Counted from the first letter of the stretch, positions 37,501 to 46,092 are shown. The stretch is 64,000 nt of DNA from SpSt-1165 sp964391725 (GCA_964391725.1 CAYMNB010000003.1:53732-117731), one strand, 5' to 3'. Made by a program: numbers and translations. The notes: generated by a model not told the origin, from the sequence alone.

Positions 37501-38400
37501 ATCGACATCGCTGGCGTGGTTTTCCAGCAGCGACACGGGCTTGTTTATTCCACTTTCACATCCAGAAGTCATAATCGTGCACAAATCTGCATAGTAATCA
37601 ATTGATGACTGGAATGATTCTGATTCATAATGCGCAACGAGTTGACGGGCATGATCAACCGCTTGCATGGCTTTTTCATACTGCTGTTCCACCACTACGA
37701 GTTTGATCAAAAACAATACAATGCCAGGATTTGCTTCTTCTGCCTGCATCAAAGATTCACCAATTTTTCTGAGGCGGCTAATTAGGGAGCGCTCACATTC
37801 AAATAGCAGGGGGAATTTATAAGGAAAAAGTGTGTGACAAACTTCTTCAAGCAAATCCGTGAATTCTCGTGTTGTTGGCTTGCGCTCAAAGAAATCCGCC
37901 AGCATCGTGGTTGCTTCTTCCGATTTTTGTTGCAGCAAGAGAATTTTTATTTGGTAATAAACATAAAAATGCTCCTCGTTAATCTCTTCTGACCACCGCG
38001 CGAGGACCTTCTCCAATGCAGCAATCTGGTCGTATTCCCAGAGCAAAGCACAATATTCAGCAAAGAGAGGCATATCAGTGATAAGATCCTTCTCGCAAGA
38101 CCTCAACATCACCAACGCTTCGCCCCACTTTTCCTGCTTTATCAACAATCGAATAAGAGCAAAAGACAACTCCTTACTCGCCGGATTGTGCCTTAATCCC
38201 TTTTCAAGTGTGTGCTGAGCTAGATCACATCGCTGAATATTCTGGTAACAATTCGTCAGATCAATCCATAATTGGGTATCGGTAGCCTTAAATTCCACCG
38301 CACCACCCAACGTCACAATGTCTTCGCGAAACGATTGGTTGCGCACACAATCATTTTCTATGACGTTCGCGGGTGTTTTTCCAGGCAACTCAGTTAACAT
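34594..38400 (-). CDS. 1268-aa TPR-repeat protein
   Basis: Almost entirely helical repeats. Clear TPR units are seen at the N-terminus (LWIDLTNCYQNIQRCDLAQ) and in the last 200 residues (YQAGILLRDLKRFQEAESF and similar). The middle, with long solenoid-like stretches, is degenerate. There is no signal peptide or membrane helix, and no catalytic motif is recognised. It sits between the small membrane protein (6-nt gap) and the TPR-peptidase gene (21-nt gap), so the three are one operon. It is most likely a scaffold or partner that regulates the peptidase. No good ribosome-binding site precedes its ATG, which suggests coupling to the gene before it. Confidence 0.8.
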   Translation of the reverse strand: MLTELPGKTPANVIENDCVRNQSFREDIVTLGGAVEFKATDTQLWIDLTNCYQNIQRCDLAQHTLEKGLRHNPASKELSFALIRLLIKQEKWGEALVMLRSCEKDLITDMPLFAEYCALLWEYDQIAALEKVLARWSEEINEEHFYVYYQIKILLLQQKSEEATTMLADFFERKPTTREFTDLLEEVCHTLFPYKFPLLFECERSLISRLRKIGESLMQAEEANPGIVLFLIKLVVVEQQYEKAMQAVDHARQLVAHYESESFQSSIDYYADLCTIMTSGCESGINKPVSLLENHASDVDSVMLRLLYHWQSGMSEEWPKDVQSLIAFAEQDETPILWCLQFIREHGQLEQALMVAELWKKMCPHAIQAAIQVADVLAGMGRIDDSVAGIQGILGQEEYISGDNRTSLMRIALKTGNLLLLEQIAISGDEIGNLSLPECVNYYRMLMDHGKYGECIELVGTRQARNEAEEILLGNLLCDAYHYANENDAALRVLNKAAAFLGIYAERSITDENSPEKKEALPQELLFQTTPASVYLRLAVLHRDIGDLQNHAACIEKAYGLAPDHPICQYAWQVCHNQIITEASKVEFNYSQGDTNENLTDRNGNSDNFFRELLTAEQIQTNSLEDGVDTRPLSYVKTARLSYALLSPSDKFLALCPPKVGEFSARIMQEIGLGDTWQAEYGENSIFFSLLKDDRWFHREKELSHFLPYRLRLAEQYLEHNPVSGDAKAAYRDAVIRAYFWQTFLGELGIQADQSTRIDESLVRASFDQEEPDSVEPQIQMLWAWFQAIHSNQVILVDKTVIDRFTDEFFAYYLVAIRKTNTRVQVEQLTARADSDNFFLLLQLAFSMIEFGEKEKALEILNVFPTKLPDDPVLHYVLARAFALNHMLGEAICHLDAALSQYWHVTEWHECMAGWAYEYEDNGKAALHLEVLHNQNQGNTSVGILLTHSYLRDKRLNKAKKLLDQLIKGDGNHDDENKGDVEALKVLYFALKKDLDMCFRYLAGKSCNSPLLRDGYLAAANLAVDQEKSDLAMRFVRIAYGYQPSHHATLITLAKVLIALHHLDDARKILDQVNMSINPSVCFEKLKLLETIHEDNHYSEQLLLAYDLFPQHPGIMYRLAQYLAKTERGQKASELLGTLFAHSKPTVEQLVFAGELHLKLGNLDKAIAYMSDVIQIDSDNIKAYLTLASAYVQQRQYSAAMDIFERAITQQLDDHQPYYQAGILLRDLKRFQEAESFLQKAVKLAPNNWEIRNQLGAVMALNFIDHHH

Positions 38401-38406
38401 GATTCA

Positions 38407-38727
38407 TTAAAATTGAAAGATCAAATAACCTGCCCCGACAAATAACAGGCAGCCGATCAGAACCAAAAAGATGCCAATACCCGTAGCGGTCTTGGTTAAT
38501 TGATTAAGCGAGTCAATCAAGGATGAGGCGTTTCCCACCAATCCCGACATATCATTATTTACCCCAGCCTTTGCCAGCTTGGTAACCTGATCGGCAATAA
38601 CATGAACCTCTTTGCTGAATGACTTTCTTACCAGTACAAAAATTCCGCCAAGAATCGATATCACCCCCAGCCCGATCAAGCCGATGACAAACAGGACAAG
38701 CAATTGCTCAGACTCAAATGGAATCAC
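38407..38727 (-). CDS. Small two-helix membrane protein
   Basis: 106 residues. Membrane helices are at about 9-33 and 83-105. The 50-residue stretch between them (VHVIADQVTKLAKAG, LIDSLNQLTKTATG) is amphipathic helix. The start is a GTG at 38727 with AGGAG 7 nt upstream, only 30 nt from the predicted sigma-54 start of transcription. No family is recognised. As first gene of the TPR/peptidase operon it may tether that machinery to the membrane (inference). Confidence 0.75.
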   Translation of the reverse strand: MIPFESEQLLVLFVIGLIGLGVISILGGIFVLVRKSFSKEVHVIADQVTKLAKAGVNNDMSGLVGNASSLIDSLNQLTKTATGIGIFLVLIGCLLFVGAGYLIFQF

Positions 38728-38767
38728 TTTCTCTCTCCTGAAATTACAATACTTTCAGAAGATTTAA

Positions 38768-38783
38768 TGCAAGTTCTGTACCA
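38768..38783 (-). promoter_or_regulatory. Sigma-54 (-24/-12) promoter of the TPR/peptidase operon
   Basis: The minus strand reads TGGTACAGAACTTGCA. Against the consensus TGGCACrNNNNTTGCA it differs at one base, and the GG (-25/-24) and GC (-13/-12) doublets are exactly spaced. It lies in the 68-bp gap between the activator gene and the small membrane-protein gene, and predicts a start near 38757 with a 30-nt leader. The sigma-54, kinase and activator genes directly upstream strengthen the call. Confidence 0.8.
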
Positions 38784-38795
38784 GCAATCAGCGGC

Positions 38796-39965
38796 TTACA
38801 AAGCGATCAGGTCTTTTGGTAGCTGTGAAAGGTCTATAGTGTCTCCATCACAGAAAATGATGGCACGTTCAATGACATTTTTCAATTCGCGAACATTCCC
38901 TGGCCAATCATAATTCATCAACGCATCGAGAGCTGACTCGCTGATTTGCCTGATGTTCATACCCATTTGGCTGTTGAATTTTCTCAGAAAGAATCCAACC
39001 AACTCAGGAATATCTTCCTTGCGGTTCCTCAAGGGGGGAATCGCAAGTCCAACAACATTTAATCGATAGAATAAATCTTCCCGAAATTCACCCTTTTTCA
39101 TCAACGCATGCAGGTCTCTATTCGAAGCAGCAATCACCTGTACATCAATGGGAATTTCATTTGCGCCTCCCACCCGGCGAATGTGCCTTTCTTCAAGTGC
39201 CCTTAAAAGTTTCGTTTGCATTTCCGTTGACATAGAGGCAATTTCATCGAAGAATAAAATGCCCGTATCAGCCACTTCCATCAGCCCCAATTTCCTCTTT
39301 TGGGCACTGGTAAAAGCACCTGATTCGTACCCAAATAATTCTGACTCAACAACAGTAGGTTGCATGGCACCTGAATCAATGGCAATGAAGGGTTTCGAAG
39401 CACGATTGCCGGCTTTGTGTATGTATCTGGCTATAACCTCTTTGCCTGTGCCGGTTTCTCCAGTTAGAAGAACAGATGTGTTTGTAGCGGCAGTGCGTTT
39501 CGCCTTTTCTATCAAATCTAACATTTCTTTCGATTTACCGGCGACAAAAAAAGACTCCTGACCTTGCAGTTGTCGGTAATGAATCAACTCTCTCCGCATG
39601 CGGATGAGATCAGCCGCCCGCTTGATTGACAAATCGAGTCGGTCAAATTTCACTGGTTTGGTCAAAAAATCATGCGCCCCGGATTTCATCACCTCGACAG
39701 CGGTTTCTATATCGCCGTACCCTGTAACCATGATGACCAGTGGACGGATATCAATACGGGATAATTCAGTCAATAAATCCGGGCCATACCCATCGGGCAA
39801 TTCAATATCGAGCAGAATTAATTCCGCCATGTCTTTCTTTATGAATTCTCTTGCTTCAGCAATTGAGCCAGCTTGCAGAACTTCATGGCCTTTTGAAGTT
39901 AAATACTGATTGATATTTTCCCGAAAATTAATTGCATCATCAACGACCAGAATGGTTAACCCCAT
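38796..39965 (-). CDS. NtrC-type sigma-54 activator lacking a DNA-binding domain
   Basis: 389 residues. A receiver domain (phospho-acceptor Asp53 in LLDIELPDG, Lys in FLTKPVKF) is joined to a sigma-54-interacting AAA+ domain: Walker A GETGTGKE (169-176), the L1 loop GAFTSA (216-221; consensus GAFTGA), Walker B ILFFDEIASM, and the R-finger region. The protein ends about 20 residues after DWPGNVRELKNVIERA, so the usual Fis-type helix-turn-helix is missing. This resembles activators such as Helicobacter FlgR that work without an upstream site. GGAGG precedes the ATG. It overlaps the kinase gene by 26 nt. Confidence 0.93.
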   Translation of the reverse strand: MGLTILVVDDAINFRENINQYLTSKGHEVLQAGSIAEAREFIKKDMAELILLDIELPDGYGPDLLTELSRIDIRPLVIMVTGYGDIETAVEVMKSGAHDFLTKPVKFDRLDLSIKRAADLIRMRRELIHYRQLQGQESFFVAGKSKEMLDLIEKAKRTAATNTSVLLTGETGTGKEVIARYIHKAGNRASKPFIAIDSGAMQPTVVESELFGYESGAFTSAQKRKLGLMEVADTGILFFDEIASMSTEMQTKLLRALEERHIRRVGGANEIPIDVQVIAASNRDLHALMKKGEFREDLFYRLNVVGLAIPPLRNRKEDIPELVGFFLRKFNSQMGMNIRQISESALDALMNYDWPGNVRELKNVIERAIIFCDGDTIDLSQLPKDLIAL

Positions 39966-41907
39966 ATTTTTCCTCCACCGGTAATTTTACCTGAAAGATC
40001 GTGCCCCCCGCAAATGATTCAACAGTGATTACACCGTGATGGGCGGTTATAATCTGCTTGCTTATCGCCAAACCCAATCCTGTCCCTTTGGATTTTGTGG
40101 AAAAGAATGGGGTAAAAATTTGGTCAAGAATTTTCACAGGCATCCCTTTGCCATTGTCAGCGACAGTGACTTCAATCTTTTTCTCATCGTTCACAGAAAT
40201 TTTTACACTCAACACCGGCTCCACATCGTTCGCTTCCATCGCTTCAACGGCGTTTGAGACCAAATTCACAAAAACCCTCTCCAATGACCGTTTATCGCCC
40301 AAAATATGTGGAATCTGACCTTCGACTGTGAAGGTGAAGTGAATTCCTTGATTATCGAAATTTGGTTTCCATTTATTGGTTATCCGCTCCAATAAAGCGA
40401 CCAGATCCACAGGCACGAAATTGCGTGAATCGACCAACCGCGAGAATGATAAAAATGATTCCATCATCTGAGACAATCTGTCGCAATCTTCCTCCAAACG
40501 AGTTACTATCTGGCGGTTCGGATCGTTCTCCGGCAACTGGTAAGTTAAAAGCTGCAATGAACTGGTGATGTTATTGATTGGATTTCTGGCGTCATGAGCA
40601 AAAGCTGCAATAAATTCACCTAACAAGGCACGGTGTTCCAACTGTTCAGAACGGAGAGAAATTTCAGTAATTTCACTCATATCTTTCATCAATACCATGA
40701 TTTTTGGCGTCTTGGTTCCGTGCAAAACAGGAATAAGTTCCATTTTAACAGGAATTGAAAAACCTGTTCGATGGTGTATCTTAATAACCCCCATATCATG
40801 AATTGGCGTGCCATTCATGGCATTATCAAGCGATGTGGAAAAAATGGAAGGAGCAATGACAATGTCTTCAACTGGCCGTCCAAGAACATCATCGAGGCTG
40901 AAGCCCAATAACAATTCTGCTGCCGAGTTCATATCAATAATATGTCCATCATGAGATAACATAATGATTGCGTCACGCAGGCTTTGGATCTGCACATTCT
41001 TTTCAGCCACTACGTTACTCAACCGGTGGATTTCCTGACGCAAATTGCCTTCAGAAAGAAAATGGGCCACGATTGTACCCATGACAACCCGCACATACTC
41101 CACCAACCAGTTAATTTCAGGCAAGGGCTCTTTGGCGGGATCACCAGCCAGTACGAACCCAATGATTCCTTCACCGGAAAAAATGGGAATAGCAATCAGA
41201 AAATTCATGTCCAATACCGGCGACCATTCAGAGTCAAATAATGGCAACTGCCGATCTTTGCGCCAAATAATCGGTTTTGACAATAGATGAATATCTGAAA
41301 TCGGCAAATTTATGGGCAATCGCCCGTTTGCTTGAGAGGATGAAGACAACCTTATTATCGGACGCTTGTCATCCACCCAATAGATCCCTACCGAATTTGC
41401 GTTCAATAAACGGCTGATCAACGATACAGCTTGGTTTTCTGCTGACTCAAGGGTTGGCAGCTCAATTAACTTGGCCAGCGACAGAATTAACCCAAACCTA
41501 CCGCCTGGCTTTTTTGACAGAGGTGAGGTTTTTAGCTTTTTTCGGCGAATACGAAGCAAAAGTGTTTCGCCGTCTGTGGTAATAAAGTCGACGCTGACGC
41601 CACAGTCATACACTGCCCGTTTGGATGTCACCAGGTCAAGGTTATAAAATGAGTGATCCTCGATAACCGTTTCATCAAACAAAGGGAATATGTGTCGAAT
41701 ATGAACGGTGTGTGTGTCTTCCACTGGCGTTTCCAGAAGACTCCACATGGCATCATTCGCCAGAATAACCATGCCATATTTACCGTTAAATATTAATGAC
41801 GGCGTCTCATCATCAAAATTGTGTTCTAATAAATTCCCACCATTTGAATCCTGCAATTCAGAAAATAATGGGGGTTGCTTAGACGGATCGAGGGAGGGTA
41901 GAATCAT
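39940..41907 (-). CDS. Cytosolic PAS/GAF histidine kinase
   Basis: 655 residues with no membrane helix. The order is an N-terminal PAS-like region (about 30-120), a GAF-like domain (about 155-290), a PAS domain (about 315-425), then HisKA with His438 in FAHDARNPINNI and an HATPase domain with NLVSNAVEAM, DNGKGM and GTGLGLAISKQII. The DARNPINNI box is NtrB-like, as expected for a partner of an NtrC-type regulator. It overlaps rpoN by 29 nt and the activator gene by 26 nt, so the three genes are one tightly coupled operon. The PAS/GAF modules suggest an internal signal such as a small ligand or redox state. Confidence 0.92.
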   Translation of the reverse strand: MILPSLDPSKQPPLFSELQDSNGGNLLEHNFDDETPSLIFNGKYGMVILANDAMWSLLETPVEDTHTVHIRHIFPLFDETVIEDHSFYNLDLVTSKRAVYDCGVSVDFITTDGETLLLRIRRKKLKTSPLSKKPGGRFGLILSLAKLIELPTLESAENQAVSLISRLLNANSVGIYWVDDKRPIIRLSSSSQANGRLPINLPISDIHLLSKPIIWRKDRQLPLFDSEWSPVLDMNFLIAIPIFSGEGIIGFVLAGDPAKEPLPEINWLVEYVRVVMGTIVAHFLSEGNLRQEIHRLSNVVAEKNVQIQSLRDAIIMLSHDGHIIDMNSAAELLLGFSLDDVLGRPVEDIVIAPSIFSTSLDNAMNGTPIHDMGVIKIHHRTGFSIPVKMELIPVLHGTKTPKIMVLMKDMSEITEISLRSEQLEHRALLGEFIAAFAHDARNPINNITSSLQLLTYQLPENDPNRQIVTRLEEDCDRLSQMMESFLSFSRLVDSRNFVPVDLVALLERITNKWKPNFDNQGIHFTFTVEGQIPHILGDKRSLERVFVNLVSNAVEAMEANDVEPVLSVKISVNDEKKIEVTVADNGKGMPVKILDQIFTPFFSTKSKGTGLGLAISKQIITAHHGVITVESFAGGTIFQVKLPVEEKYGVNHSGR

Positions 41908-43330
41908 GATTTATTCTTCTTCGTAGGTGTGCCGGCAAAATGCCTTCCATCATTCGGTATTTAGCGACAGTTCTTCTGGCAACATTATAACCGCGCTCCG
42001 ATAGTAAGCCCACCAATTTACTGTCACTCAACGGTTTCTCTTCATCTTCAATTATTTCTTTAAGCACACAACGCACACTCAGATTTCGGGTGAAAAATTT
42101 TGACAAGGGAATGATCTGTCCACTGGGAAGTTGCATGATCTTGGACGAAACCGCCCGCGAAATAGTGGACTCATGAACACCCAATGTCTCTGCTACGGCT
42201 GCCCTGGTCAAAGGTTTGAGAAACTTTTCACCTTCGACAATGAAGGGCTTTTGATAATCCACAAGATATTGCACCAACCGCAGGATTGCCACCGATCGCT
42301 GTTGCAGGCACTTTACCAATAATGAAGCTTTTTGATAATCCTGCTCCCATTTCTCCAACCTGGCAGTCGGTACAACATCCATGGCCTCTTTGAACAGTTT
42401 ATTTACATTGATTTGCCTGACATAGGGAAGCACAACCTCAACCATGATTCCTTGCTTTGGATCATTGTTTATGTAATGGACAATAGCATCAGGATGTTGA
42501 TAAGTCTGCAATTGATCTTTTGCTGGCGTACGTACATTGCCCCATTTGGCATTTGCCGGATAGGGATTCAGGTTTTCTGCCATGAATTCCATCACATCAC
42601 AAATATCGCTGTAAGAGGCACCCGTGTCTGCCGTTATTTCTTCAAAATCCCTGTGCAGTAACGCATCCAGATAATCGTTCACGATCACAAAGACAAAATC
42701 CGGTACATCCATCAAGGTTTGTAAAATTTGCACCTGGATTTTTAGCGCTTCACTTGAATTCTCTGAAGCGATGCCGGCGGGATCGCAGAACTGTACCTTT
42801 GTTTTCACCGATTCCACTAAGGCTAAATCCACATGGAAATAACGGCCAATCTCGTCCAATGGAGCAGACAATAACCCACGATCATCCAGATTACACAGGA
42901 TATGCTCTGCTATTTCATATTCCAACGGATTACAATCAGGTGCCAATTGTTGGAGAACATACTGGGTCAGATCCAATTCTCCTGCCTGAATTTCCTCAGT
43001 AGTTATTTCATCATCATCTACAATTATTGAACTGCCAGCATTTTCATAGGAAAACTCGCGCATCGGCGATAAAAACACCAACGTTTCTTCACCAGCAATT
43101 TTGGCTGCCTGACTACAAACCGGACAAACCTCAACCGGGCCTAATTGTCTGCCGCAAGCGGGACAACGCCGAAAATCCTCGGTTTCAAGGGCTGGATTCA
43201 CACTCAATTCAGTTTCGATGGTCTGAAGCACCTCTTCTGTATTCATATTCAACAAAGTCATCGTCTGCGCCAGATGGGCGGTAACAGTTTGATGGCTGGT
43301 GTTGGTTAGCGTATAATTTCCTTGAAACAT
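41879..43330 (-). CDS. rpoN: RNA polymerase sigma-54 factor with a zinc-ribbon-like insert
   Basis: About 483 residues from the ATG at 43330, which has GGAGGG 8 nt upstream. The open frame runs on to 43402 but without support. Region I is followed by NPALE. Core-binding and promoter-binding parts include CNLDDRGLL, the HTH ETLGVHESTISRAVSSK and the RpoN box ARRTVAKYRMMEGILP (last position Met instead of Glu). Residues 56-72 hold CPACG..CPVC, a four-cysteine zinc-ribbon-like motif in the region II position, which is normally just an acidic linker. It is divergent from trmFO. This factor directs polymerase to -24/-12 promoters, and one is found 3 kb downstream. Confidence 0.93.
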   Translation of the reverse strand: MFQGNYTLTNTSHQTVTAHLAQTMTLLNMNTEEVLQTIETELSVNPALETEDFRRCPACGRQLGPVEVCPVCSQAAKIAGEETLVFLSPMREFSYENAGSSIIVDDDEITTEEIQAGELDLTQYVLQQLAPDCNPLEYEIAEHILCNLDDRGLLSAPLDEIGRYFHVDLALVESVKTKVQFCDPAGIASENSSEALKIQVQILQTLMDVPDFVFVIVNDYLDALLHRDFEEITADTGASYSDICDVMEFMAENLNPYPANAKWGNVRTPAKDQLQTYQHPDAIVHYINNDPKQGIMVEVVLPYVRQINVNKLFKEAMDVVPTARLEKWEQDYQKASLLVKCLQQRSVAILRLVQYLVDYQKPFIVEGEKFLKPLTRAAVAETLGVHESTISRAVSSKIMQLPSGQIIPLSKFFTRNLSVRCVLKEIIEDEEKPLSDSKLVGLLSERGYNVARRTVAKYRMMEGILPAHLRRRINHDSTLPRSV

Positions 43331-43381
43331 AGCGAATACCCTCCATAGAATTGGCAATCCGAAAAGAATGAGTTCACTCTT

Positions 43382-44812
43382 ATGAATGACCAACGTCCTC
43401 ATTATAGAACAAGCAAAAAAGATGTTGCAAGTTCTATGCCACCCCCAAAATCCGCCGAAAAAAACCTCATTGTAATTGGCGGCGGTTTATCAGGCTGTGA
43501 AGCAGCCTGGCAAGCTGCCAATCGCCACATCCATGTAACCCTGTATGAGATGCGTCCGTCTACAACAACCAGCGCCCACCAGACCGAAAAGCTATCAGAA
43601 CTTGTCTGTTCAAACTCATTGGGTTCAAAACTGCCTGATCGTGCTACTGGTTTGTTGCAAGAAGAAATCCAACGTATGGGTTCTTTGATACTATCTTGTG
43701 CATATCAAACCCAGGTTCCTGCTGGCGGTGCTTTGGCAGTCGACCGTGAAGCGTTCGCAGACCTGGTAACCCAGAAAATCCAGGCCCATCCCAATATCGA
43801 GATCATTCGCGAAGAAGTCACCGAAATTCCTGACGATGTCTGTATCATTGCCAGCGGCCCTTTAACCTCGCCTAAACTTGCCAACGCTATTCAAAACCTT
43901 TTAGAGGATGAAGGGATGGCATTTTTTGATGCCATCGCCCCTATCGTCGCAGCTGATTCAATCAACATGAATATTGCTTTTCGGGGTTCCCGTTATCAAC
44001 GGGGAGAACAACAACAGGGTGATTATATCAACTGCCCTTTCACCGAAGAACAGTATCATCACTTTATTCATGAGTTAATCAACGCCCAGCGCATACAGCT
44101 AAAATCCTTTGAAGCAGCCATTACAGATGGCGTAAGAGCTGGTATGCATACCTTTTTTGAAGGCTGTTTACCGATCGAAATCATGGCTGAACGTGGTAGC
44201 CAATCACTTGCCTTTGGTCCGATGCGGCCCATTGGCATCTTCAACCCACACACAAACCATCGCCCTTACGCAGTGGTCCAACTCCGCCAGGATGATCTTA
44301 GCGGTAGTTTGTTTAACCTCGTCGGATTTCAAACCAATCTGACCTATTCAGAGCAGAAGCGCATCTTCAGACTGATTCCCGGCCTGGAAAACGCTGAATT
44401 CCACCGGTACGGCCAAATGCATCGCAACACCTTTATTGCCTCACCAAAATTTCTCACCTCAACATTGCAATTAAGAGAAAACCAGAGAATCTTCTTTGCG
44501 GGTCAAATCACAGGTGTCGAAGGCTACATCGGTAACGCCGCTACCGGCTTGTTGGCTGGCATGAATGCAGCCAATTTAGTATTCGATCAACCTTTGACTA
44601 AAATGCCTCCTGATACTATGTTAGGCGCACTGGTGAACTACATAACCACAGCGCCACTGGTTACCTTTCAGCCCATGAAGGCCAATTTCGGCATCCTTCC
44701 GCCATTGCCTGAAGAGATCAAAGGAAAACGTAGCCGGGCTGCTGCTTATGCCGAAAGGGCAATACATTCATTGGAAACCTACCTGGCTTCTGTTGACAAC
44801 CACGTAAAATAA
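43382..44812 (+). CDS. trmFO: tRNA (uracil-54-C5)-methyltransferase, folate/FAD-dependent
   Basis: 476 residues, of which about 18 precede the normal family start. The FAD-binding IVIGGGLSGCEAAWQAA, then YEMRP, LVCSNSLG and VPAGGALAVDRE, and the C-terminal FFAGQITGVEGYIGNAATG identify TrmFO. It makes ribothymidine at position 54 of tRNA using methylenetetrahydrofolate. An alternative start is the Met at 43436. Neither start has a good ribosome-binding site. It is divergent from rpoN with a 51-bp gap. Confidence 0.94.
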   Translation: MNDQRPHYRTSKKDVASSMPPPKSAEKNLIVIGGGLSGCEAAWQAANRHIHVTLYEMRPSTTTSAHQTEKLSELVCSNSLGSKLPDRATGLLQEEIQRMGSLILSCAYQTQVPAGGALAVDREAFADLVTQKIQAHPNIEIIREEVTEIPDDVCIIASGPLTSPKLANAIQNLLEDEGMAFFDAIAPIVAADSINMNIAFRGSRYQRGEQQQGDYINCPFTEEQYHHFIHELINAQRIQLKSFEAAITDGVRAGMHTFFEGCLPIEIMAERGSQSLAFGPMRPIGIFNPHTNHRPYAVVQLRQDDLSGSLFNLVGFQTNLTYSEQKRIFRLIPGLENAEFHRYGQMHRNTFIASPKFLTSTLQLRENQRIFFAGQITGVEGYIGNAATGLLAGMNAANLVFDQPLTKMPPDTMLGALVNYITTAPLVTFQPMKANFGILPPLPEEIKGKRSRAAAYAERAIHSLETYLASVDNHVK

Positions 44813-44882
44813 CCCCACTGTTTTAACATTCATGCTACACTAAAACCGTTGAATTGATCGTGTTCATTAAGGCAGGAGAGAC

Positions 44883-46079
44883 ATGCGACTTACGGAAGCT
44901 GAATGGTTAAACAACCATAAATCAACCTGGGTGTCACAGGCACTGGAAGCAACCGGTTGGGGGGTTGGACAACGAGAATCTACCCTGGATTTGCTGGACG
45001 AATTTTTTGATGTGATGATCGAAGCAATTGACACGCGAGATCCATCTACCAGCAATACCATGATCAAACGCTGGATTGACCAGGCTCTTCCCAGCGAGTT
45101 GCTGGGAGAAAAAATTTCCGTAATCATGTTTCTTAAGCAGTTAATGCAAGCAACGTACATAACTTGTCAAACTTTCCTCTCCGGAAATCGCCTAACCGCA
45201 ACTTATGAAAATGTTGTTAACTTTTTTGTGTATGCGTTTCAATACGCCAGTGAATATCAAGCGCAAGTAAACATTAAACAAGCGGATGTTAACATCGCAG
45301 CGATTGAAAGAGGCTCCCAGCGTTTAGAATTGAGCAAATCCGCCTTCATCGAAATTACAGCCCATGAGTTGCGGACACCAATCTCATTAATCAAAGGCTA
45401 TGCTAACATGCTGCAGTCGAGTATTCCTCTTGATGCCGAACACGAACCTGAACAACGCCTGGTCAATGGCATCAACCAGGGGGTAAATCGTCTGAATGAG
45501 ATCATCAACAACATGCTTTTGGTGGCGATGATCGACAACAACCGTCTCGATTTGAGCTTGCAGCCAGTTTGGATAGGAAAAATTCTGCAGGGCATACATG
45601 AAGAACAAGAAAAGTCTTTCAGCCGTAGAAACATAAAATTCTACTTAAAAGGCAGTGGTTCTCGCGAAAAAATGATTGTCGGCGACCCATTCAGGTTGCG
45701 TCAGGCCTTGGAAAATATTATAACCAACGCCATTAAATTCACACCTGATGGCGGAAAAGTGACCGTCACCTTACGCGACTCAAACAACAAGTTTATTATC
45801 GAAATCGAAGACAACGGAATTGGTATCTCCAAAACCAACCAGATTCGTTTGTTCAATAAATTCAATTATCTGGGTGATATTTCTCATTATTCAACGACCA
45901 AAACAGATTTCAAAGGCGGAGGGCCCGGTTTAGGCCTCTATATCGCTAAAGGCATTATAGACGCTCATCACGGCAGCATCAATGTGTATTCACCCGGATA
46001 TGATGAAGAACGATTCCCCGGTACTACCTTCACCATAACCCTGCCGATGAAACCGCCTCATCAGATCAACCTGAAATAG
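44883..46079 (+). CDS. Soluble sensor histidine kinase
   Basis: 398 residues with no membrane helix. An N-terminal, all-helical region of about 140 residues (AEWLNNHKSTWVSQ) is of unknown type and could be a sensor. It is followed by HisKA with His161 in TAHELRTPISLIKGY and an HATPase domain: LENIITNAIKFTPDGG, DNGIGIS, GGPGLGLYIAKGI. GCAGGAGAG precedes the ATG. No response regulator is adjacent, so it is an orphan kinase. The next gene, an aminotransferase, is 13 nt away on the same strand. Confidence 0.9.
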   Translation: MRLTEAEWLNNHKSTWVSQALEATGWGVGQRESTLDLLDEFFDVMIEAIDTRDPSTSNTMIKRWIDQALPSELLGEKISVIMFLKQLMQATYITCQTFLSGNRLTATYENVVNFFVYAFQYASEYQAQVNIKQADVNIAAIERGSQRLELSKSAFIEITAHELRTPISLIKGYANMLQSSIPLDAEHEPEQRLVNGINQGVNRLNEIINNMLLVAMIDNNRLDLSLQPVWIGKILQGIHEEQEKSFSRRNIKFYLKGSGSREKMIVGDPFRLRQALENIITNAIKFTPDGGKVTVTLRDSNNKFIIEIEDNGIGISKTNQIRLFNKFNYLGDISHYSTTKTDFKGGGPGLGLYIAKGIIDAHHGSINVYSPGYDEERFPGTTFTITLPMKPPHQINLK

Positions 46080-46092
46080 AAGGATAAAGAGT

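Noticed and set aside
43331..43402. Longer RpoN start
   Set aside because: The extra 24 residues are hydrophobic and unlike region I, and the GGAGGG site points to the ATG at 43330.
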